The position numbers were made by a program, and so were the translations under genes. Positions 50,039 to 61,529 of a DNA stretch of 64,000 nucleotides are shown here, piece after piece. Positions within the stretch are counted from its first letter, which is position 1; each line of letters starts with the position of its first letter. This DNA comes from Bartonella quintana (lineage in GTDB: Bacteria; Pseudomonadota; Alphaproteobacteria; Rhizobiales; Rhizobiaceae): positions 868,001 through 932,000 of the forward strand of contig NZ_AP019773.1 in assembly GCF_009936175.1 (NCBI RefSeq), read 5' to 3'. The notes under the pieces were generated by a model. It worked only from the letters and a program-made list of their open reading frames with translations. It made no database searches and was not told the origin of the DNA.

Positions 50039-50310
50039 AGACATCAGCTTCCCAAACAATGCAGGCTGTTTCATTACGGCTATAATTTTTTCTACGCAGA
50101 AACATTGTAGCTCTCCGCATGACAAAAAGCTAAAGCTGCTCCTTACAATCCACACGATCTCCTACAGTCAAATATTTTATTTAAAAATGTTAAAACAAAA
50201 ATATATTTCCGCATACAATGTTTTATGGGAACTCCAAAAACATCTTTTAAAGACATTGAAACAATTCAAGAAAAGCTATGTTACAAAACTTCACATGAAA
50301 AGCATGTAAA

Positions 50311-50340
50311 AAAACCCGCTTATAAATAAGCTGGGTTTTT
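50311..50340 (-). terminator. Terminator after hupB
   Basis: AAAACCC-G-CTTAT at 50311-50322 pairs with ATAAG-CT-GGGTTTT at 50325-50340 around a short loop, with A and T runs on both sides, so it can end the leftward hupB transcript 15 bases after the stop codon. Confidence 0.8.
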
Positions 50341-50354
50341 TAGTGTAGCTCAAC

Positions 50355-50633
50355 TTATTTTTTATTAACAGCTTCTTTAAGAGTTTTTCCTGCAGAAAAT
50401 TTTGGTACAGAACGCGCTGGAATATTAATTTCAACGCCGGTCGAAGGATTACGCCCCTTTGTGGCAGCACGATGAGAAATTTCAAAAGAACCAAAACCTG
50501 GAAGACGAACATCTCCCCCTGACGCCAAAGCTTCTGTTACAGAAGCGATAAAAGCATCGATAACAGAACCAGCCTGTGCTTTCGAAACACCTGCCTTCTC
50601 AGCAACGGAACTAACCAATTCACTTTTATTCAT
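50355..50633 (-). CDS. hupB: DNA-binding protein HU
   Basis: A 92-residue HU/HBeta nucleoid protein that bends and compacts DNA. Signatures: MNKSELVSSVAEKAGVSKAQ, VRLPGFGSFEISHRAATKGR and NPSTGVEINIPARSVPKFSA, GKTLKEAVN. Downstream of lon by 228 bases in the same direction, the widespread clpP-clpX-lon-hup order. Strong terminator at 50311. Confidence 0.96.
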   Translation of the reverse strand: MNKSELVSSVAEKAGVSKAQAGSVIDAFIASVTEALASGGDVRLPGFGSFEISHRAATKGRNPSTGVEINIPARSVPKFSAGKTLKEAVNKK

Positions 50634-50861
50634 TGAACATTTCCTTTCCCTATATTACCAGATGACACAACTTAATCATGTCACTGGTCAGTTTATTGAA
50701 AAGTACAGCAAACAGAAGTCTTATTTTTATTCAAAACATTGTTTTTTAGCAATAATCACAGTTATTCACGGATTTTTTTACTTTTTTTCAAAATAAACAG
50801 AGAAAAAATCACGAAAATTCCTTCTGGTTCTTTGAAAATACAGTAAAAACTAGAGAGTGAA

Positions 50862-53285
50862 TCAGTGTGCAATCTGTATTCCTTCAGTATCGTTTTCTGT
50901 CCTGATGGGCACAGACACCGCAGAAGACTCTGTCCATTCAATAGGATCAGGGAAACGAACCAAAGCATGTTTAAGAACTTCACTCACATGACTTATTGGA
51001 ATAATTTCCATGTTGTTTTTGACATCGTCGGGAATATCAATCAAATCTTTTGCATTTTCTTCAGGAATGAGCACTTTCTTTATACCTCCTCGAAGAGCTG
51101 CAAGTAATTTCTCTTTCAATCCGCCAATTGGTAAAACACGCCCCCGTAAAGTGATTTCGCCAGTCATCGCAATATCTTTATGTACAGCTATCCCCGTTAA
51201 TACCGAAACAATTGCCGTTACCATTGCAATCCCAGCTGATGGCCCATCTTTTGGCGTAGCGCCTTCTGGAACATGAACATGGATATCACGCTTATCAAAA
51301 AGTGGTGGCTCAATACCAAAATCAAGAGCACGAAAACGCACATAAGACGCTGCTGCTGAAATTGATTCCTTCATGATATCACGCAAATTTCCAGTTACAG
51401 TCATTTTGCCTTTACCTGACATCATAACACCTTCAATGGTCAATAGCTCTCCCCCAACCTCGGTCCATGCAAGTCCAGTAACAATGCCAATTTGATTTTC
51501 ACCTTCAATCTGTTTATAATGATAACGCTTAACACCCAAGAAGTCATTAATATTATTTTCTGTAATCTTTACAGATTTTTGCTGCGTTTTAAGAATTTTT
51601 GTAACCGATTTACGTGCCACCTTCATTAATTCACGCTCAAGATTCCGGACACCCGCTTCACGTGTGTAAAATTGAATAATCGACCTTATAGCACCATCAG
51701 AAACGTTGAACTCTTTTTTAGTCAAACAATGATCTTTCAATGCTTTTGGTAAAAGATGCTGTTTAACAATCTCCATTTTTTCACATTCAGTATAGCCAGC
51801 AATACGAATAATTTCCATCCGATCCATTAACGGCCCTGGAATATTAAGAGTATTGGCAGTTGTAATAAACATGACATCAGAAAGATCATATTCCACTTCC
51901 AAATAATGATCAATAAAAGTACCATTTTGTTCAGGATCAAGCACCTCCAATAAAGCTGATGAAGGATCTCCACGGAAATCTTGCCCCATTTTATCAATTT
52001 CATCAAGCAAGAAAAGCGGATTAGATTTTTTAGCTTTTTTCATAGACTGAATAATTTTTCCGGGCATAGAGCCAATATATGTCCGGCGATGCCCACGAAT
52101 CTCTGCTTCATCGCGCACACCTCCTAAGGAGATACGAACATATTCACGTCCCGTCGCTCTTGCAATAGAGCGAGCAAGTGATGTTTTTCCTACACCAGGA
52201 GGACCTAACAAACAAATAATAGGACCTTTTATTTTTGATGCCCGACTCTGTACTGCTAAATATTCAACAATTCGCTCCTTGACTTTTTCAAGACCAAAAT
52301 GTTCATTATTCATGATTTTTTCAGCAAAGTCTAAATTGTTTTTAATCTTCGACTTTTTACCCCAAGGCATTGATAATAACCAATCAAGATAGTTACGCAC
52401 AACTGTTGCCTCTGCAGATATAGGAGACATATTCCGTAATTTTCTGAATTCTGCCCCAGCCTTTTCGCGCGCTTCCTTTGAAAGTTTTGTCTTCGTGATA
52501 CGTTCTTCTAACTCAGAGAGCTCATCGCGGCTATCATCACCACCTCCTAACTCTTTTTGAATAGCCTTCATCTGCTCATTGAGATAATATTCTCTTTGGT
52601 TTTTTTCCATTTGCCGTTTAACATGGGAACGAATACGCTTCTCAACCTGCAAAACAGAAATCTCTCCTTCCATGAAAGAAAGAACACGTTCAAGGCGATC
52701 ACGCACAGGTAATAGTGCTAATATTTCTTGCTTTTCTGAAAGTTTAATCATCAAATGGGAAGCAATAGTATCGGCAAGCTTAGAAGGATTATCAATCTGG
52801 CTAATCGCATTGACGATTTCAGGAGAAATTTTTTTATTAAGCTTTACATAATTTTCAAAATAAGCAATCACCGACCTTGAAAGAGCTTCAATCTCAACAT
52901 CATTTTTCCTAGGTTCCTCTGTAACAGTTGCACAAGCCTGATGATAATCTTCATTTGTCATAAATTGGCTAATTCTTGCACGCGCAGTCCCCTCAACCAA
53001 AACCTTTACAGTTCCATCAGGAAGCTTTAAAAGTTGAAGGATATTAGCAAATGTACCAATATCATAAATATCTTCCGATTTTGGATCATCATCAGAAGCA
53101 TTTTTTTGCGTCACCAATAATATCTGTTTATCAACCGCCATCGTTTCTTCAAGAGCGCGAATTGATTTTTCTCGACCTACAAAAAGTGGAACAATCATAT
53201 GTGGGAAGACAACGATATCACGAAGAGGTAAAACAGCGTAAACTTCTCCTCCTACCCCATCCGTCTTTTCATCAATATACTGCAT
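50862..53285 (-). CDS. lon: ATP-dependent protease Lon
   Basis: An 807-residue cytosolic AAA+ serine protease for damaged and regulatory proteins. Domains: LON substrate-binding N-terminal (1-200; [20 protein letters not shown]), coiled linker, AAA+ with Walker [20 protein letters not shown] near 360 and Walker [13 protein letters not shown], and a C-terminal protease with Ser in [14 protein letters not shown] and Lys in [17 protein letters not shown]. Full length. It follows clpX with a 183-base gap and could have its own stress promoter there. Confidence 0.97.
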   Translation of the reverse strand: MQYIDEKTDGVGGEVYAVLPLRDIVVFPHMIVPLFVGREKSIRALEETMAVDKQILLVTQKNASDDDPKSEDIYDIGTFANILQLLKLPDGTVKVLVEGTARARISQFMTNEDYHQACATVTEEPRKNDVEIEALSRSVIAYFENYVKLNKKISPEIVNAISQIDNPSKLADTIASHLMIKLSEKQEILALLPVRDRLERVLSFMEGEISVLQVEKRIRSHVKRQMEKNQREYYLNEQMKAIQKELGGGDDSRDELSELEERITKTKLSKEAREKAGAEFRKLRNMSPISAEATVVRNYLDWLLSMPWGKKSKIKNNLDFAEKIMNNEHFGLEKVKERIVEYLAVQSRASKIKGPIICLLGPPGVGKTSLARSIARATGREYVRISLGGVRDEAEIRGHRRTYIGSMPGKIIQSMKKAKKSNPLFLLDEIDKMGQDFRGDPSSALLEVLDPEQNGTFIDHYLEVEYDLSDVMFITTANTLNIPGPLMDRMEIIRIAGYTECEKMEIVKQHLLPKALKDHCLTKKEFNVSDGAIRSIIQFYTREAGVRNLERELMKVARKSVTKILKTQQKSVKITENNINDFLGVKRYHYKQIEGENQIGIVTGLAWTEVGGELLTIEGVMMSGKGKMTVTGNLRDIMKESISAAASYVRFRALDFGIEPPLFDKRDIHVHVPEGATPKDGPSAGIAMVTAIVSVLTGIAVHKDIAMTGEITLRGRVLPIGGLKEKLLAALRGGIKKVLIPEENAKDLIDIPDDVKNNMEIIPISHVSEVLKHALVRFPDPIEWTESSAVSVPIRTENDTEGIQIAH

Positions 53286-53468
53286 AATTCTCCTTTCTGG
53301 AGCCTATGATCAATCCGCTACACAAGCCACCCTTAGAAAAGCCTCCAGCTCTCCACAATAGATGAAGTGGTGACTGGAAACATATAAATCAAGCATTATG
53401 AATATAACATCCAGAAACATCTATCCTCAAATGGTGTTTATTACCACTTCTCATATCGTATAATAATA

Positions 53469-54743
53469 TCATGCCGATACATTTTCTTTATCTTCTACAC
53501 GTTCTGAGTAAATGTAAAGAGGACGTGCTTTCCCATCAACGACATCACTCGAAATAACCACTTTTTGAACGCCTTCAAGAGTCGGAAGTTCAAACATAGT
53601 CTCAAGAAGTATCTTTTCCATAATAGAGCGTAAGCCACGCGCACCAGTTTTACGCTCAATCGCCTTCTTGGCAATGACCCGTAAAGCATCTTCATGAAAT
53701 GCTAATTCGACATTTTCCATCTCAAAAAGACGCTGATATTGCTTCACTAACGCATTTTTTGGTTGTGACAAAATTTGAACAAGCGCATTAACATCTAAAT
53801 CTTCTAAGGTAGCTACAATGGGAAGACGACCAATAAATTCTGGTATCAAACCGAATTTTATAAGATCTTCAGGCTCTAAGTCACGAAAAATCTCACCAAC
53901 ACAACGCTCATCAGGTGCTTTAACGGTAGCAGAAAAACCAATAGAAGTTTTCTCACCACGTCCTGAAATAATCCGCTCTAAACCAGCAAAAGCACCTCCA
54001 CAAATAAATAAAATATTTGTTGTATTAACCTGAAGAAATTCTTGCTGTGGATGCTTACGCCCACCCTGAGGAGGAACAGAAGCAATTGTTCCTTCCATAA
54101 TTTTTAACAACGCTTGCTGAACACCTTCTCCTGAAACATCTCTTGTAATAGAAGGATTGTCAGCCTTACGAGAAATCTTATCGACCTCATCAATATACAC
54201 AATGCCACGCTGTGCACGTTCAACATTATAGTCAGCAGCTTGAAGAAGCTTTAGAATAATATTTTCAACATCTTCACCCACATAGCCTGCTTCAGTCAAA
54301 GTAGTCGCATCTGCCATCGTAAAAGGGACATCGATAATACGTGCCAATGTTTGTGCTAGATAAGTTTTACCACATCCCGTTGGACCAACAAGAAGAATGT
54401 TCGATTTCGCTAACTCAATATCATTGCTTTTAGACTGATGCGCCAGCCGTTTATAATGATTATGAACAGCAACAGAAAGAACGCGCTTTGCATGCTGCTG
54501 ACCAATAACGTAATCGTCAAGAACTGTTATAATTTCCTGTGGAGTAGGAACACCATCACGCGCCTTAATCCCAGAAGATTTATTTTCTTCACGAATAATA
54601 TCCATGCAAAGCTCTACGCATTCATCACAGATGAATACAGTAGGCCCCGCGATAAGCTTACGCACTTCATGCTGACTTTTGCCGCAGAACGAGCAATAGA
54701 GAGTATTTTTTGATTCGCTCCCGCTATTGCCAATTTTGCTCAT
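53469..54743 (-). CDS. clpX: ATP-dependent Clp protease ATP-binding subunit ClpX
   Basis: A 424-residue AAA+ unfoldase that feeds ClpP. The N-terminal zinc-binding domain reads [16 protein letters not shown] and CDECVELC. Walker A is [20 protein letters not shown] and Walker [13 protein letters not shown]. The RKH and IGF-type pore loops are represented by [10 protein letters not shown] and nearby IGF-like residues. CpdR (39905) is its known alphaproteobacterial adaptor. 186 bases downstream of clpP, so co-transcription is possible. Confidence 0.97.
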   Translation of the reverse strand: MSKIGNSGSESKNTLYCSFCGKSQHEVRKLIAGPTVFICDECVELCMDIIREENKSSGIKARDGVPTPQEIITVLDDYVIGQQHAKRVLSVAVHNHYKRLAHQSKSNDIELAKSNILLVGPTGCGKTYLAQTLARIIDVPFTMADATTLTEAGYVGEDVENIILKLLQAADYNVERAQRGIVYIDEVDKISRKADNPSITRDVSGEGVQQALLKIMEGTIASVPPQGGRKHPQQEFLQVNTTNILFICGGAFAGLERIISGRGEKTSIGFSATVKAPDERCVGEIFRDLEPEDLIKFGLIPEFIGRLPIVATLEDLDVNALVQILSQPKNALVKQYQRLFEMENVELAFHEDALRVIAKKAIERKTGARGLRSIMEKILLETMFELPTLEGVQKVVISSDVVDGKARPLYIYSERVEDKENVSA

Positions 54744-54929
54744 TTTACTTTCCTTTCACCAGGATATATGAAGCCTTCATCTTTTTAAAGGAGGTTTTTC
54801 ATAACGATAACTACAAGACATATATAAAATCATGTGTGTCATAATATCATCTTTAAGTGGTTTTCTCTTATTCTCGCGATATTTTTTAAAACTCTTTATT
54901 TAAGTATCTGATTTTTTCTATAAAAACTC

Positions 54930-55562
54930 TTAATCTTTTTCTTCTTTTTCAGTTTCTGCGCGATACTGTATAACGTCATCAACTAAACCAAATTGCTTAG
55001 CTTCTTCCGCTGTCATAAAATGATCACGATCGAGAGTCCTCTCAATAACCTCATAATCCTGACCCGTATGTTGAACATAAATCTCATTTAAACGCCGTTT
55101 CATCTTTATAATATCTTGCGCATGCCGTTCAATATCTGAAGCCTGACCTTGAAAACCACCAGACGGTTGATGCACCATAATACGTGCATTCGGCAATGTA
55201 AAACGATGACCTTTCGCTCCAGCCGTTAAAAGTAATGATCCCATAGATGCTGCCTGCCCCATGCAAAGCGTAGAAACAGGAGGACGAATAAACTGCATAG
55301 TATCATAAATTGCCATACCAGATGTTACTACACCACCTGGCGAATTTATATAAAGACTAATTTCTTTCTTAGGATTTTCTGCTTCTAAGAAAAGCAATTG
55401 CGCACAAACAAGCATTGCCATGCTATCTTCAACGGGCCCATTAATAAAAATGATCCGCTCTTTTAAAAGACGGGAAAAAATATCATAGGCCCGCTCGCCG
55501 CGATTAGTCTGTTCAATAACCATAGGAACAAGACTTAATGCTGTTTTCATTGGATTACTCAT
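54930..55562 (-). CDS. clpP: ATP-dependent Clp protease proteolytic subunit ClpP
   Basis: A 210-residue serine peptidase forming the ClpP barrel. The catalytic Ser106 lies in [12 protein letters not shown] and His131 in [28 protein letters not shown] and the [18 protein letters not shown] end are typical. The frame extends upstream to 55727 into cysteine-rich, atypical sequence; the ATG at 55562 follows GGAAG by seven bases and gives the usual [18 protein letters not shown] start. Confidence 0.97.
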   Translation of the reverse strand: MSNPMKTALSLVPMVIEQTNRGERAYDIFSRLLKERIIFINGPVEDSMAMLVCAQLLFLEAENPKKEISLYINSPGGVVTSGMAIYDTMQFIRPPVSTLCMGQAASMGSLLLTAGAKGHRFTLPNARIMVHQPSGGFQGQASDIERHAQDIIKMKRRLNEIYVQHTGQDYEVIERTLDRDHFMTAEEAKQFGLVDDVIQYRAETEKEEKD

Positions 55563-55704
55563 GTTTTTACTTCCGTTCATATAACAATCGTTCTTCACGC
55601 ATTTAACGCTTTTATCCATATAACACTTCTTTCCGACGCAAGCCAAAATCAACGGCCGCTCAAGCAACATTAAAATCCCAATAGTTAAAATAGCAATAAC
55701 AGCT

Positions 55705-56514
55705 CTACCTGAACAAATCATGAGCACCAGGAATACGAGACACTGCCCAATGGTAAAAGCTTCCTTCCTGAGGTTTTTGAGTAGTTTTTGCCTTTCTATG
55801 GATATGGAATCCTATAAAACATGGATCTGCAAGCGGTTCAAGGCCAAAAGTTGGATCAAAAATATATTCAGTTTTTCGCCCTGTCCAATAATAAAAAGTT
55901 CCCTTTTGCTTTGCTTCATGAAAAAAATCATACCGTTTAGCCAATCGCGAAATACCATCATTGCCAAATATCGTAACTCCAAGATTTCCAGGTAAAACCG
56001 GCATTTTTTTCCTCTTCAACCAAAATGGCTTCCAAACACGACGTTTAAATCCAAGCCACTCAGGAACAATTTCTGTGCCTGCCCAATAATCTTCAAACAC
56101 CCTTATAATAGGGTTATCTGGTGGAAAATAAAGTGCAGAAACACCTACCTTTAAAGCATTTTCTCTTGCAAACCAAACTTTATCAGCATCTGGATGAAAC
56201 TGTTTAACCAGGTAAACATCTGTATCCAACCAAACGCCCTGCTGATATTTCATTAACATAACACGAAAAAAATCCGAAAATTGAACAATCGTACACCCTG
56301 GTTTACTATCAGAAAAATTTGGATCAAGGCGGTAAATTGCTGAACGTGGTAGAATTGATTCGGCTTTATGCAATTCAACACCAACGGGCAGATTGCCCAC
56401 TTCTTTATCATAACTGAAAAGCTTAACGCGCTGCCCAGTTTTAACCATTGAGGATAAACAAAGCCTATCAACCAGTCTTAGTTGTCCGCCATACCAAAAA
56501 GTGCAAATATCCAT
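55705..56514 (-). CDS. Glycosyltransferase with DXD motif (GT32-like)
   Basis: A 269-residue protein resembling alpha-1,6-mannosyltransferase/capsular-sugar type glycosyltransferases. The nucleotide-sugar DXD is visible in [14 protein letters not shown] near 95, preceded by [18 protein letters not shown], the usual helix. A final W-x-Y-W segment and HIH residues near the C terminus may bind the acceptor. The ATG at 56514 is preferred to the TTG at 56520. It lies 11 bases after trkA with no clear ribosome site, so translation is probably coupled. The acceptor glycan is unknown. Confidence 0.75.
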   Translation of the reverse strand: MDICTFWYGGQLRLVDRLCLSSMVKTGQRVKLFSYDKEVGNLPVGVELHKAESILPRSAIYRLDPNFSDSKPGCTIVQFSDFFRVMLMKYQQGVWLDTDVYLVKQFHPDADKVWFARENALKVGVSALYFPPDNPIIRVFEDYWAGTEIVPEWLGFKRRVWKPFWLKRKKMPVLPGNLGVTIFGNDGISRLAKRYDFFHEAKQKGTFYYWTGRKTEYIFDPTFGLEPLADPCFIGFHIHRKAKTTQKPQEGSFYHWAVSRIPGAHDLFR

Positions 56515-56524
56515 AGGCAATATA

Positions 56525-57901
56525 TCAAAAATATTCTAAACTTACACGAAAAAGTTGTTCAACATCATGAACACACTCAGCAAGAGCAAAAATCACTATC
56601 CGATCACCAGGCAAAATGCGCGTATCTGCCGAAAGCTGTATTATTGTTTTATTGCGATAAATCGCACCAATCCTTAAACCATCTGATAAATTGAGCTCTG
56701 ACAATGATTTGCCAACCAAGGAAGAGGTTTGCATCACTTCAGCCTCAATAATTTCTGCTCGACCATTAAAAACCGAGTGAACAGCACGAATACGCCCACG
56801 ACGCATTTGTTGCAGAATTCTCGATATCGTAACACTATGTGGATTAAGATATGCATCTACACCAACTGCGCGGCTAAACTCCTGATAAGCAACATTATTG
56901 ATTAACACCATATTGGCTTTGCATCCCAGTCTTTTAGCGATAATAGCACTTAAGAGATTAACCTGATCTTGATTAGTCAATGTAATCATTAAATCGGCCT
57001 GATCAATTCCAGCATCCTGAAGAATAACTGGATCTAAGACATTACCATACAAAACGGTTGTTCTTTCGAGTTGATCAGCAATTGTTAGCGCTCTTTCTTT
57101 CTGCGCTTCTATAATTTTTAACCTTAATTTATGAAGGCGCTTTTCAATAGCTTGAGCAACATAGAGACCAATATGCCCTCCTCCCGCAATAATCATGCGA
57201 TGAGCATCTTGTTCTTTATGACCAAAAAGCCCAACTGCACGGCGCATCTGATCACGAGCAGCAACAAGATAAGTCACGTCGCCAATGCGTAATTGCGTCT
57301 CTGAATGCGCTACCAACAATTCTGAACCACGTTTAATAGCAGTAACAGTCGTCCGAAGATCTGGAAAAAGCTCTGTTAACTGACGCAAAGGTGTATTAAT
57401 AACCGGACAATCTTCCATACATTCTAATGCTAACGCAACAATATCATCGTTACAAAAATAAAGAACATCTATTGCCCCCGGTAAAGCAATACGACGCAGA
57501 ACCATTTCTCCAACTTCAACTTCTGGCGAAATAACCACATCAATGGGAATATTCTCTCGAGCAAAAAGCGTCTTATAGCGCGGTTCTAAATAGGATTGTG
57601 AACGAATACGTGCAATTTTTGTTGGAACATTGAACAATGAGTGAGCCACCTGACAAGCCACCATATTGACTTCATCAAATAAAGTTACTGCAATCAACAT
57701 ATCAGCTTTGTCTGCATCAGCAGCCAAAAGTATCTCAGGTCGCGCCCCGTGACCAACAAAACCTCGAACATCCAACGTATCGCGAATTTTTTCAATCAAT
57801 CTCACTTCAATATCAATAACCGTAACATCGTGATTTTCAGCAGCAAGACGCTCTGCTATCCCATAACCAACCTGTCCCGCCCCGCAAATAATAACACGCA
57901 T
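56525..57901 (-). CDS. trkA: Trk system potassium uptake protein TrkA
   Basis: A 458-residue cytosolic regulator of the TrkH potassium channel. Two tandem RCK modules: the first begins VIICGAGQVGYGIAERLAAE and VTVIDIEVRLIEKI, the second MIIAGGGHIGLYVAQAIEKR near 228. Each is followed by an RCK-C lobe. It lies 4 bases after ntrX in the ntrY-ntrX-trkA order conserved in Rhizobiales. Confidence 0.95.
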   Translation of the reverse strand: MRVIICGAGQVGYGIAERLAAENHDVTVIDIEVRLIEKIRDTLDVRGFVGHGARPEILLAADADKADMLIAVTLFDEVNMVACQVAHSLFNVPTKIARIRSQSYLEPRYKTLFARENIPIDVVISPEVEVGEMVLRRIALPGAIDVLYFCNDDIVALALECMEDCPVINTPLRQLTELFPDLRTTVTAIKRGSELLVAHSETQLRIGDVTYLVAARDQMRRAVGLFGHKEQDAHRMIIAGGGHIGLYVAQAIEKRLHKLRLKIIEAQKERALTIADQLERTTVLYGNVLDPVILQDAGIDQADLMITLTNQDQVNLLSAIIAKRLGCKANMVLINNVAYQEFSRAVGVDAYLNPHSVTISRILQQMRRGRIRAVHSVFNGRAEIIEAEVMQTSSLVGKSLSELNLSDGLRIGAIYRNKTIIQLSADTRILPGDRIVIFALAECVHDVEQLFRVSLEYF

Positions 57902-57904
57902 AAT

Positions 57905-59263
57905 CTATGAAACTCCAAGTGCCTTAAGCTTACGATGCAAAGCTGAACGTTCCATACCTATAAATTCAGCTGTACGCGATATATTTCCACCTAAACGTCC
58001 AATCTGCGCTTCTAAATACCTCTTTTCAAACAATTCTCGTGCTTCACGCAACGGTAAATCCATTATATTCTCATCTGAATCCATTTGAAGGCGCGGCAAA
58101 GAATCGCTCACTTCCGTAGGAAGAAGCTCTGTTGTTATTGGATCATCACCATCACGTACAAGAATGAGAAGACGCTCAATATTATTGCGTAGCTGCCGCA
58201 CATTACCTGGCCAAGCATGCGCTTGCAAAATAGCTATAACATCATCACTAATTTCACGCGGCTTAATACCAACTTGCTGCGATATTGTTTTAACAAAATG
58301 ACGGACAAGTTCTGGAATGTCTTCACGACGCGCTGAAAGTGGTGGAACAGCAATGGGAACAACCGAAAGACGATGAAAAAGATCTTCTCTAAAGCGCCCA
58401 TCAGAAATAAGATTTTCAAGATTTTGCGCTGTTGAGGAAATGATACGAACATCTACCTTGACACGTTTTGTGCCACCAACCCTCTCAAATGTCTGTCCTG
58501 TCAACACCCGAAGAATTTTACCTTGAGTCTCACCTGGCATATCAGCAACTTCATCAAGATATAGTATTCCACCATGGGCTTCCTCTAATGCACCGATCTT
58601 GCGCTCTCCCCCCTCCATTTCGCTGCCAAACAATTCTATTTCCATTTTTTCCGGAGTGATCGTTGCTGCGTTTATTGTAACAAATGGACCATTCGAACGC
58701 GCCGAAAGCGCATGAATAGCACGTGCTACCATCTCTTTTCCAGCACCAGAAGGTCCAGTAATCATAACGCGGCTATTGGTCGGTGCTACTTTTTCTATGA
58801 TTTGACGCAAATGTTTCATAATAGTTGAGGTTCCGAGCAGTTCCGATGTTTCACTCGAACGTTTTCGTAATTCTAAAAGTTCTCGTTTTAAATTTGAGTT
58901 TTCCAGAGTCCGTTCCGCAACCAACACCAATCGATCAGCCTTAAAAGGCTTTTCAATAAAATCATATGCTCCTCGTTTTATAGCAGAAACAGCCGTCTCA
59001 ATATTACCATGACCAGAGATCATAACCACCGGAAGAGCAGGGTATCGCGTTTTAATTTCATCAAGCAGCGCTAGTCCATCGAGACGACTTCCTTGCAACC
59101 AAATATCCAAAAAAATAAGCTTTGGAATACGCTCACTAATTTGTGCCAATGCTTCATCAGAGTTACATGCAATACGCGTTTCATAGCCTTCATCATCTAA
59201 AATACCAGCAACAAGCTCACGAATATCCGCTTCATCATCAACAATTAAGATATCTGATACCAT
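57905..59263 (-). CDS. ntrX: Response regulator NtrX
   Basis: A 452-residue NtrC-family regulator paired with NtrY, controlling nitrogen metabolism and low-oxygen respiration in alphaproteobacteria. Receiver domain with Asp53 in LIFLDIWLQGSRLDG; AAA+ domain with Walker A MITGPSGAGKEMVARAIH and Walker B GGILYLDEVADMP; and a Fis-type HTH with RTAEFIGMERSALHRKLKAL. The sigma-54 contact loop GAFTGA is absent: the segment reads ELFGSEMEGGERKIGALEEA. It starts 1 base after the ntrY stop. Confidence 0.95.
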   Translation of the reverse strand: MVSDILIVDDEADIRELVAGILDDEGYETRIACNSDEALAQISERIPKLIFLDIWLQGSRLDGLALLDEIKTRYPALPVVMISGHGNIETAVSAIKRGAYDFIEKPFKADRLVLVAERTLENSNLKRELLELRKRSSETSELLGTSTIMKHLRQIIEKVAPTNSRVMITGPSGAGKEMVARAIHALSARSNGPFVTINAATITPEKMEIELFGSEMEGGERKIGALEEAHGGILYLDEVADMPGETQGKILRVLTGQTFERVGGTKRVKVDVRIISSTAQNLENLISDGRFREDLFHRLSVVPIAVPPLSARREDIPELVRHFVKTISQQVGIKPREISDDVIAILQAHAWPGNVRQLRNNIERLLILVRDGDDPITTELLPTEVSDSLPRLQMDSDENIMDLPLREARELFEKRYLEAQIGRLGGNISRTAEFIGMERSALHRKLKALGVS

Positions 59264-59264
59264 C

Positions 59265-61529
59265 TCATTCCCCTATCTTATGATTTATGGCTTGTGTAAT
59301 ACTACTCTGCTTAACCCCATCCGCCGGAAATATCAAACGGATCATCGCTCCATGACCTTCATAAAAACTCTTTGGTGCATCATGCAATTCCATGTAACCA
59401 CCATGATCTTCAATAACTTTACGCACAATGGCTAATCCCAGCCCTGTCCCTTTTTCCCGCGTTGTGATATAAGGTTCTAATAATTTTTGCCTTTGCTCTT
59501 TAGGAAGCCCTTTACCATTATCAATCACATCCACAACCACACATCCTCTTTGACGATAAGAACGTACAAGAATATGACCGTGAATGCTTTCCTCTCGCAT
59601 GACTGAATCTATAGATTCGCTCGCATTTTTGATAACATTGCAAAAAGCTTGCACAATGAGACGATTGTCAAATGCGCCTACAAGTGGTACACTTCCTAAG
59701 TCTTGCTCAAAATGAATATCATGTCGGGTAACTTCTATCAAGAAACATGCTTCACGCAGTAATCCACGTATATCTAAAACATCCATTTGCGGTTTGGGCA
59801 TACGCGCAAAAGAAGAAAATTCATCAACCATACGCCCAATGTCTCCAACCTGTCGAATAATCGTATCAATACATCGATCAAAAACTTCCCGATCTTGGGT
59901 AATAACTTTGTTGTAACGTTTACGAATACGTTCAGCCGACAATTGAATAGGTGTAAGCGGATTTTTGATTTCGTGTGCAATACGGCGTGCAATATCTGCC
60001 CACGCCGATGAACGTTGTGCTTCAACAAGGTCTGTAATATCATCAATTGTTAAAACCCAAGATTGCCCCTGTCCATCATTCTCTTCCATCGTAATTTGCA
60101 CATTACAAACACGTTCTTGTCCTGCAACACTTAAAGTTACCTGCTCACGATGATTTTTACGATCTAACGAACTTGCAAACTGAAAAACTTGCCAAATTTC
60201 AGCGCTTAACAATAAAAGACTGTGTCCAATAACTTCTTCAGAGCGAATATCAAACATCGTTTCAATAGACCGATTGATAATTGTAATATCGCCATTATTA
60301 TCAATTCCAGCCACACCCGCTGTTACACCAGACAAAACAGCTTCAGAAAAACGCCTTCTCTCATCAATTTGATCACGAACTGCAATCAACTCATTACGCC
60401 GACTTTTCAATTCACTAACCATGTAATTAAAAGTTTTTGATAACTGTCCAATATCCCCATCCCTCGCGCGCACTGGCACAAAGACTTCCATATTTCCAGA
60501 AGCTACATCATCAGCGGCACCAATAAGAAGACGAATAGGACGCACCAAGCGATCAGCAACAGCAATACCAGACCAAATGGCTGATAAGAATAAACTAAAG
60601 AAAAGACAAAGATAAAGCATACCAAATGCGATTTGCGTCAGCAAACGATTTTCATTTAAATCACGATAACGGTCTGTATTAACTTCTGTCAAACGCAAAG
60701 CAGATAAAACGTCTTTATCAACGTCACGCACCAGATACAAAAATGTATTTGGAATATTGGTAAATTTTAAAATAATGCCAAAATAATCATAAACCCCCGG
60801 CTGAAAAGAAAAAGGTCTTGCGCTGGTTGCACGTTCGATAAGATTGGAAGGTGGAATAGGCAGTTTATCCTCATCACCAAGATCGCTCGATATAAAAACA
60901 GTTCCGCTAGAACTTAACAAAAATGCACCACGCAAATTGCGTCCGATAGCATGACGCGTTAATTGCATCCGATATTCAGCTGGATTACGCTCTAAAAGCT
61001 TTTTATTATCAAGGGCAAAGGTCATAGCGTAAGATAAATTTTTCAAATTTTGCAGCATTTCATCCGCATAAGCATTTGCTAAATCGATAGAAGAACCTAC
61101 AATTTGCCGTGTTGTCGTATCAAACCACCGATCAAGTCCTAAATTCAGTGCAGGTCCCGATACAAGAGCGACTGCAACAGCCGGCATTGTTGCAACAAGT
61201 GCAAACAACGAAATCAGACGCACATGAAGACGGGAGGCTGCACGCCTTGAGCGCCATGCACGGATGATGGGAATCATCTCGTAAAAAACAATAATCACAA
61301 GCCCTAAAACCCAAACACTATTAACTCCTATAAGAATGAGGGTGACAGCTCTACTGGGAACAACAGGGGTTAATCCAATAAGAATGATAAACGAAACAGA
61401 CGCTGTTAATAAAGCCAATACAATGATTGTGATACCTAAAAAGATATACACCTTACTTAAGCGATATAACTCATCGTTATAAGTCTTTTGCTCTATGTCT
61501 TGGAGATTCATCACAGATGTTGTATTCAT
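59265..61529 (-). CDS. ntrY: Sensor histidine kinase NtrY
   Basis: A 754-residue membrane kinase. Hydrophobic segments at about 28-60, 68-95 and 100-130 precede a large extracytoplasmic region, a further transmembrane segment near 305-330, HAMP (LVRPIRLLIGAADDVASGNM), a PAS-like domain (about 390-490), a HisKA domain with the phosphorylated His in RRIAHEIKNPLTPIQLSAER, and a HATPase with DNGKGLP and GTGLGLAIVRKVIEDHGG. First gene of the leftward ntrY-ntrX-trkA operon. ntrBC, usually just upstream in Rhizobiales, is missing; rirA stands there divergently. Confidence 0.95.
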   Translation of the reverse strand: MNTTSVMNLQDIEQKTYNDELYRLSKVYIFLGITIIVLALLTASVSFIILIGLTPVVPSRAVTLILIGVNSVWVLGLVIIVFYEMIPIIRAWRSRRAASRLHVRLISLFALVATMPAVAVALVSGPALNLGLDRWFDTTTRQIVGSSIDLANAYADEMLQNLKNLSYAMTFALDNKKLLERNPAEYRMQLTRHAIGRNLRGAFLLSSSGTVFISSDLGDEDKLPIPPSNLIERATSARPFSFQPGVYDYFGIILKFTNIPNTFLYLVRDVDKDVLSALRLTEVNTDRYRDLNENRLLTQIAFGMLYLCLFFSLFLSAIWSGIAVADRLVRPIRLLIGAADDVASGNMEVFVPVRARDGDIGQLSKTFNYMVSELKSRRNELIAVRDQIDERRRFSEAVLSGVTAGVAGIDNNGDITIINRSIETMFDIRSEEVIGHSLLLLSAEIWQVFQFASSLDRKNHREQVTLSVAGQERVCNVQITMEENDGQGQSWVLTIDDITDLVEAQRSSAWADIARRIAHEIKNPLTPIQLSAERIRKRYNKVITQDREVFDRCIDTIIRQVGDIGRMVDEFSSFARMPKPQMDVLDIRGLLREACFLIEVTRHDIHFEQDLGSVPLVGAFDNRLIVQAFCNVIKNASESIDSVMREESIHGHILVRSYRQRGCVVVDVIDNGKGLPKEQRQKLLEPYITTREKGTGLGLAIVRKVIEDHGGYMELHDAPKSFYEGHGAMIRLIFPADGVKQSSITQAINHKIGE

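Larger units (their letters stand above)
49558..50310. other. Intergenic region between trmFO remnant and hupB
   Basis: About 750 bases without a credible gene. A 94-codon plus frame at 50025-50309 has no ribosome site and starts inside the 23-base repeat; I do not accept it. The only structure seen is the repeat at 49576/50016. Confidence 0.4.

Noticed and set aside
40440-50300. CRISPR array or retron in the accessory region
   Set aside because: No regularly spaced repeats, no cas fragments and no reverse transcriptase motif were seen.
50025-50309. 94-codon plus frame before the hupB terminator
   Set aside because: No ribosome site, starts within a short direct repeat, composition unlike neighbouring genes.
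55563-55727. Extended N terminus of ClpP
   Set aside because: The extra 55 residues are hydrophobic and cysteine-rich, unlike any ClpP; the internal ATG at 55562 has a proper ribosome site.
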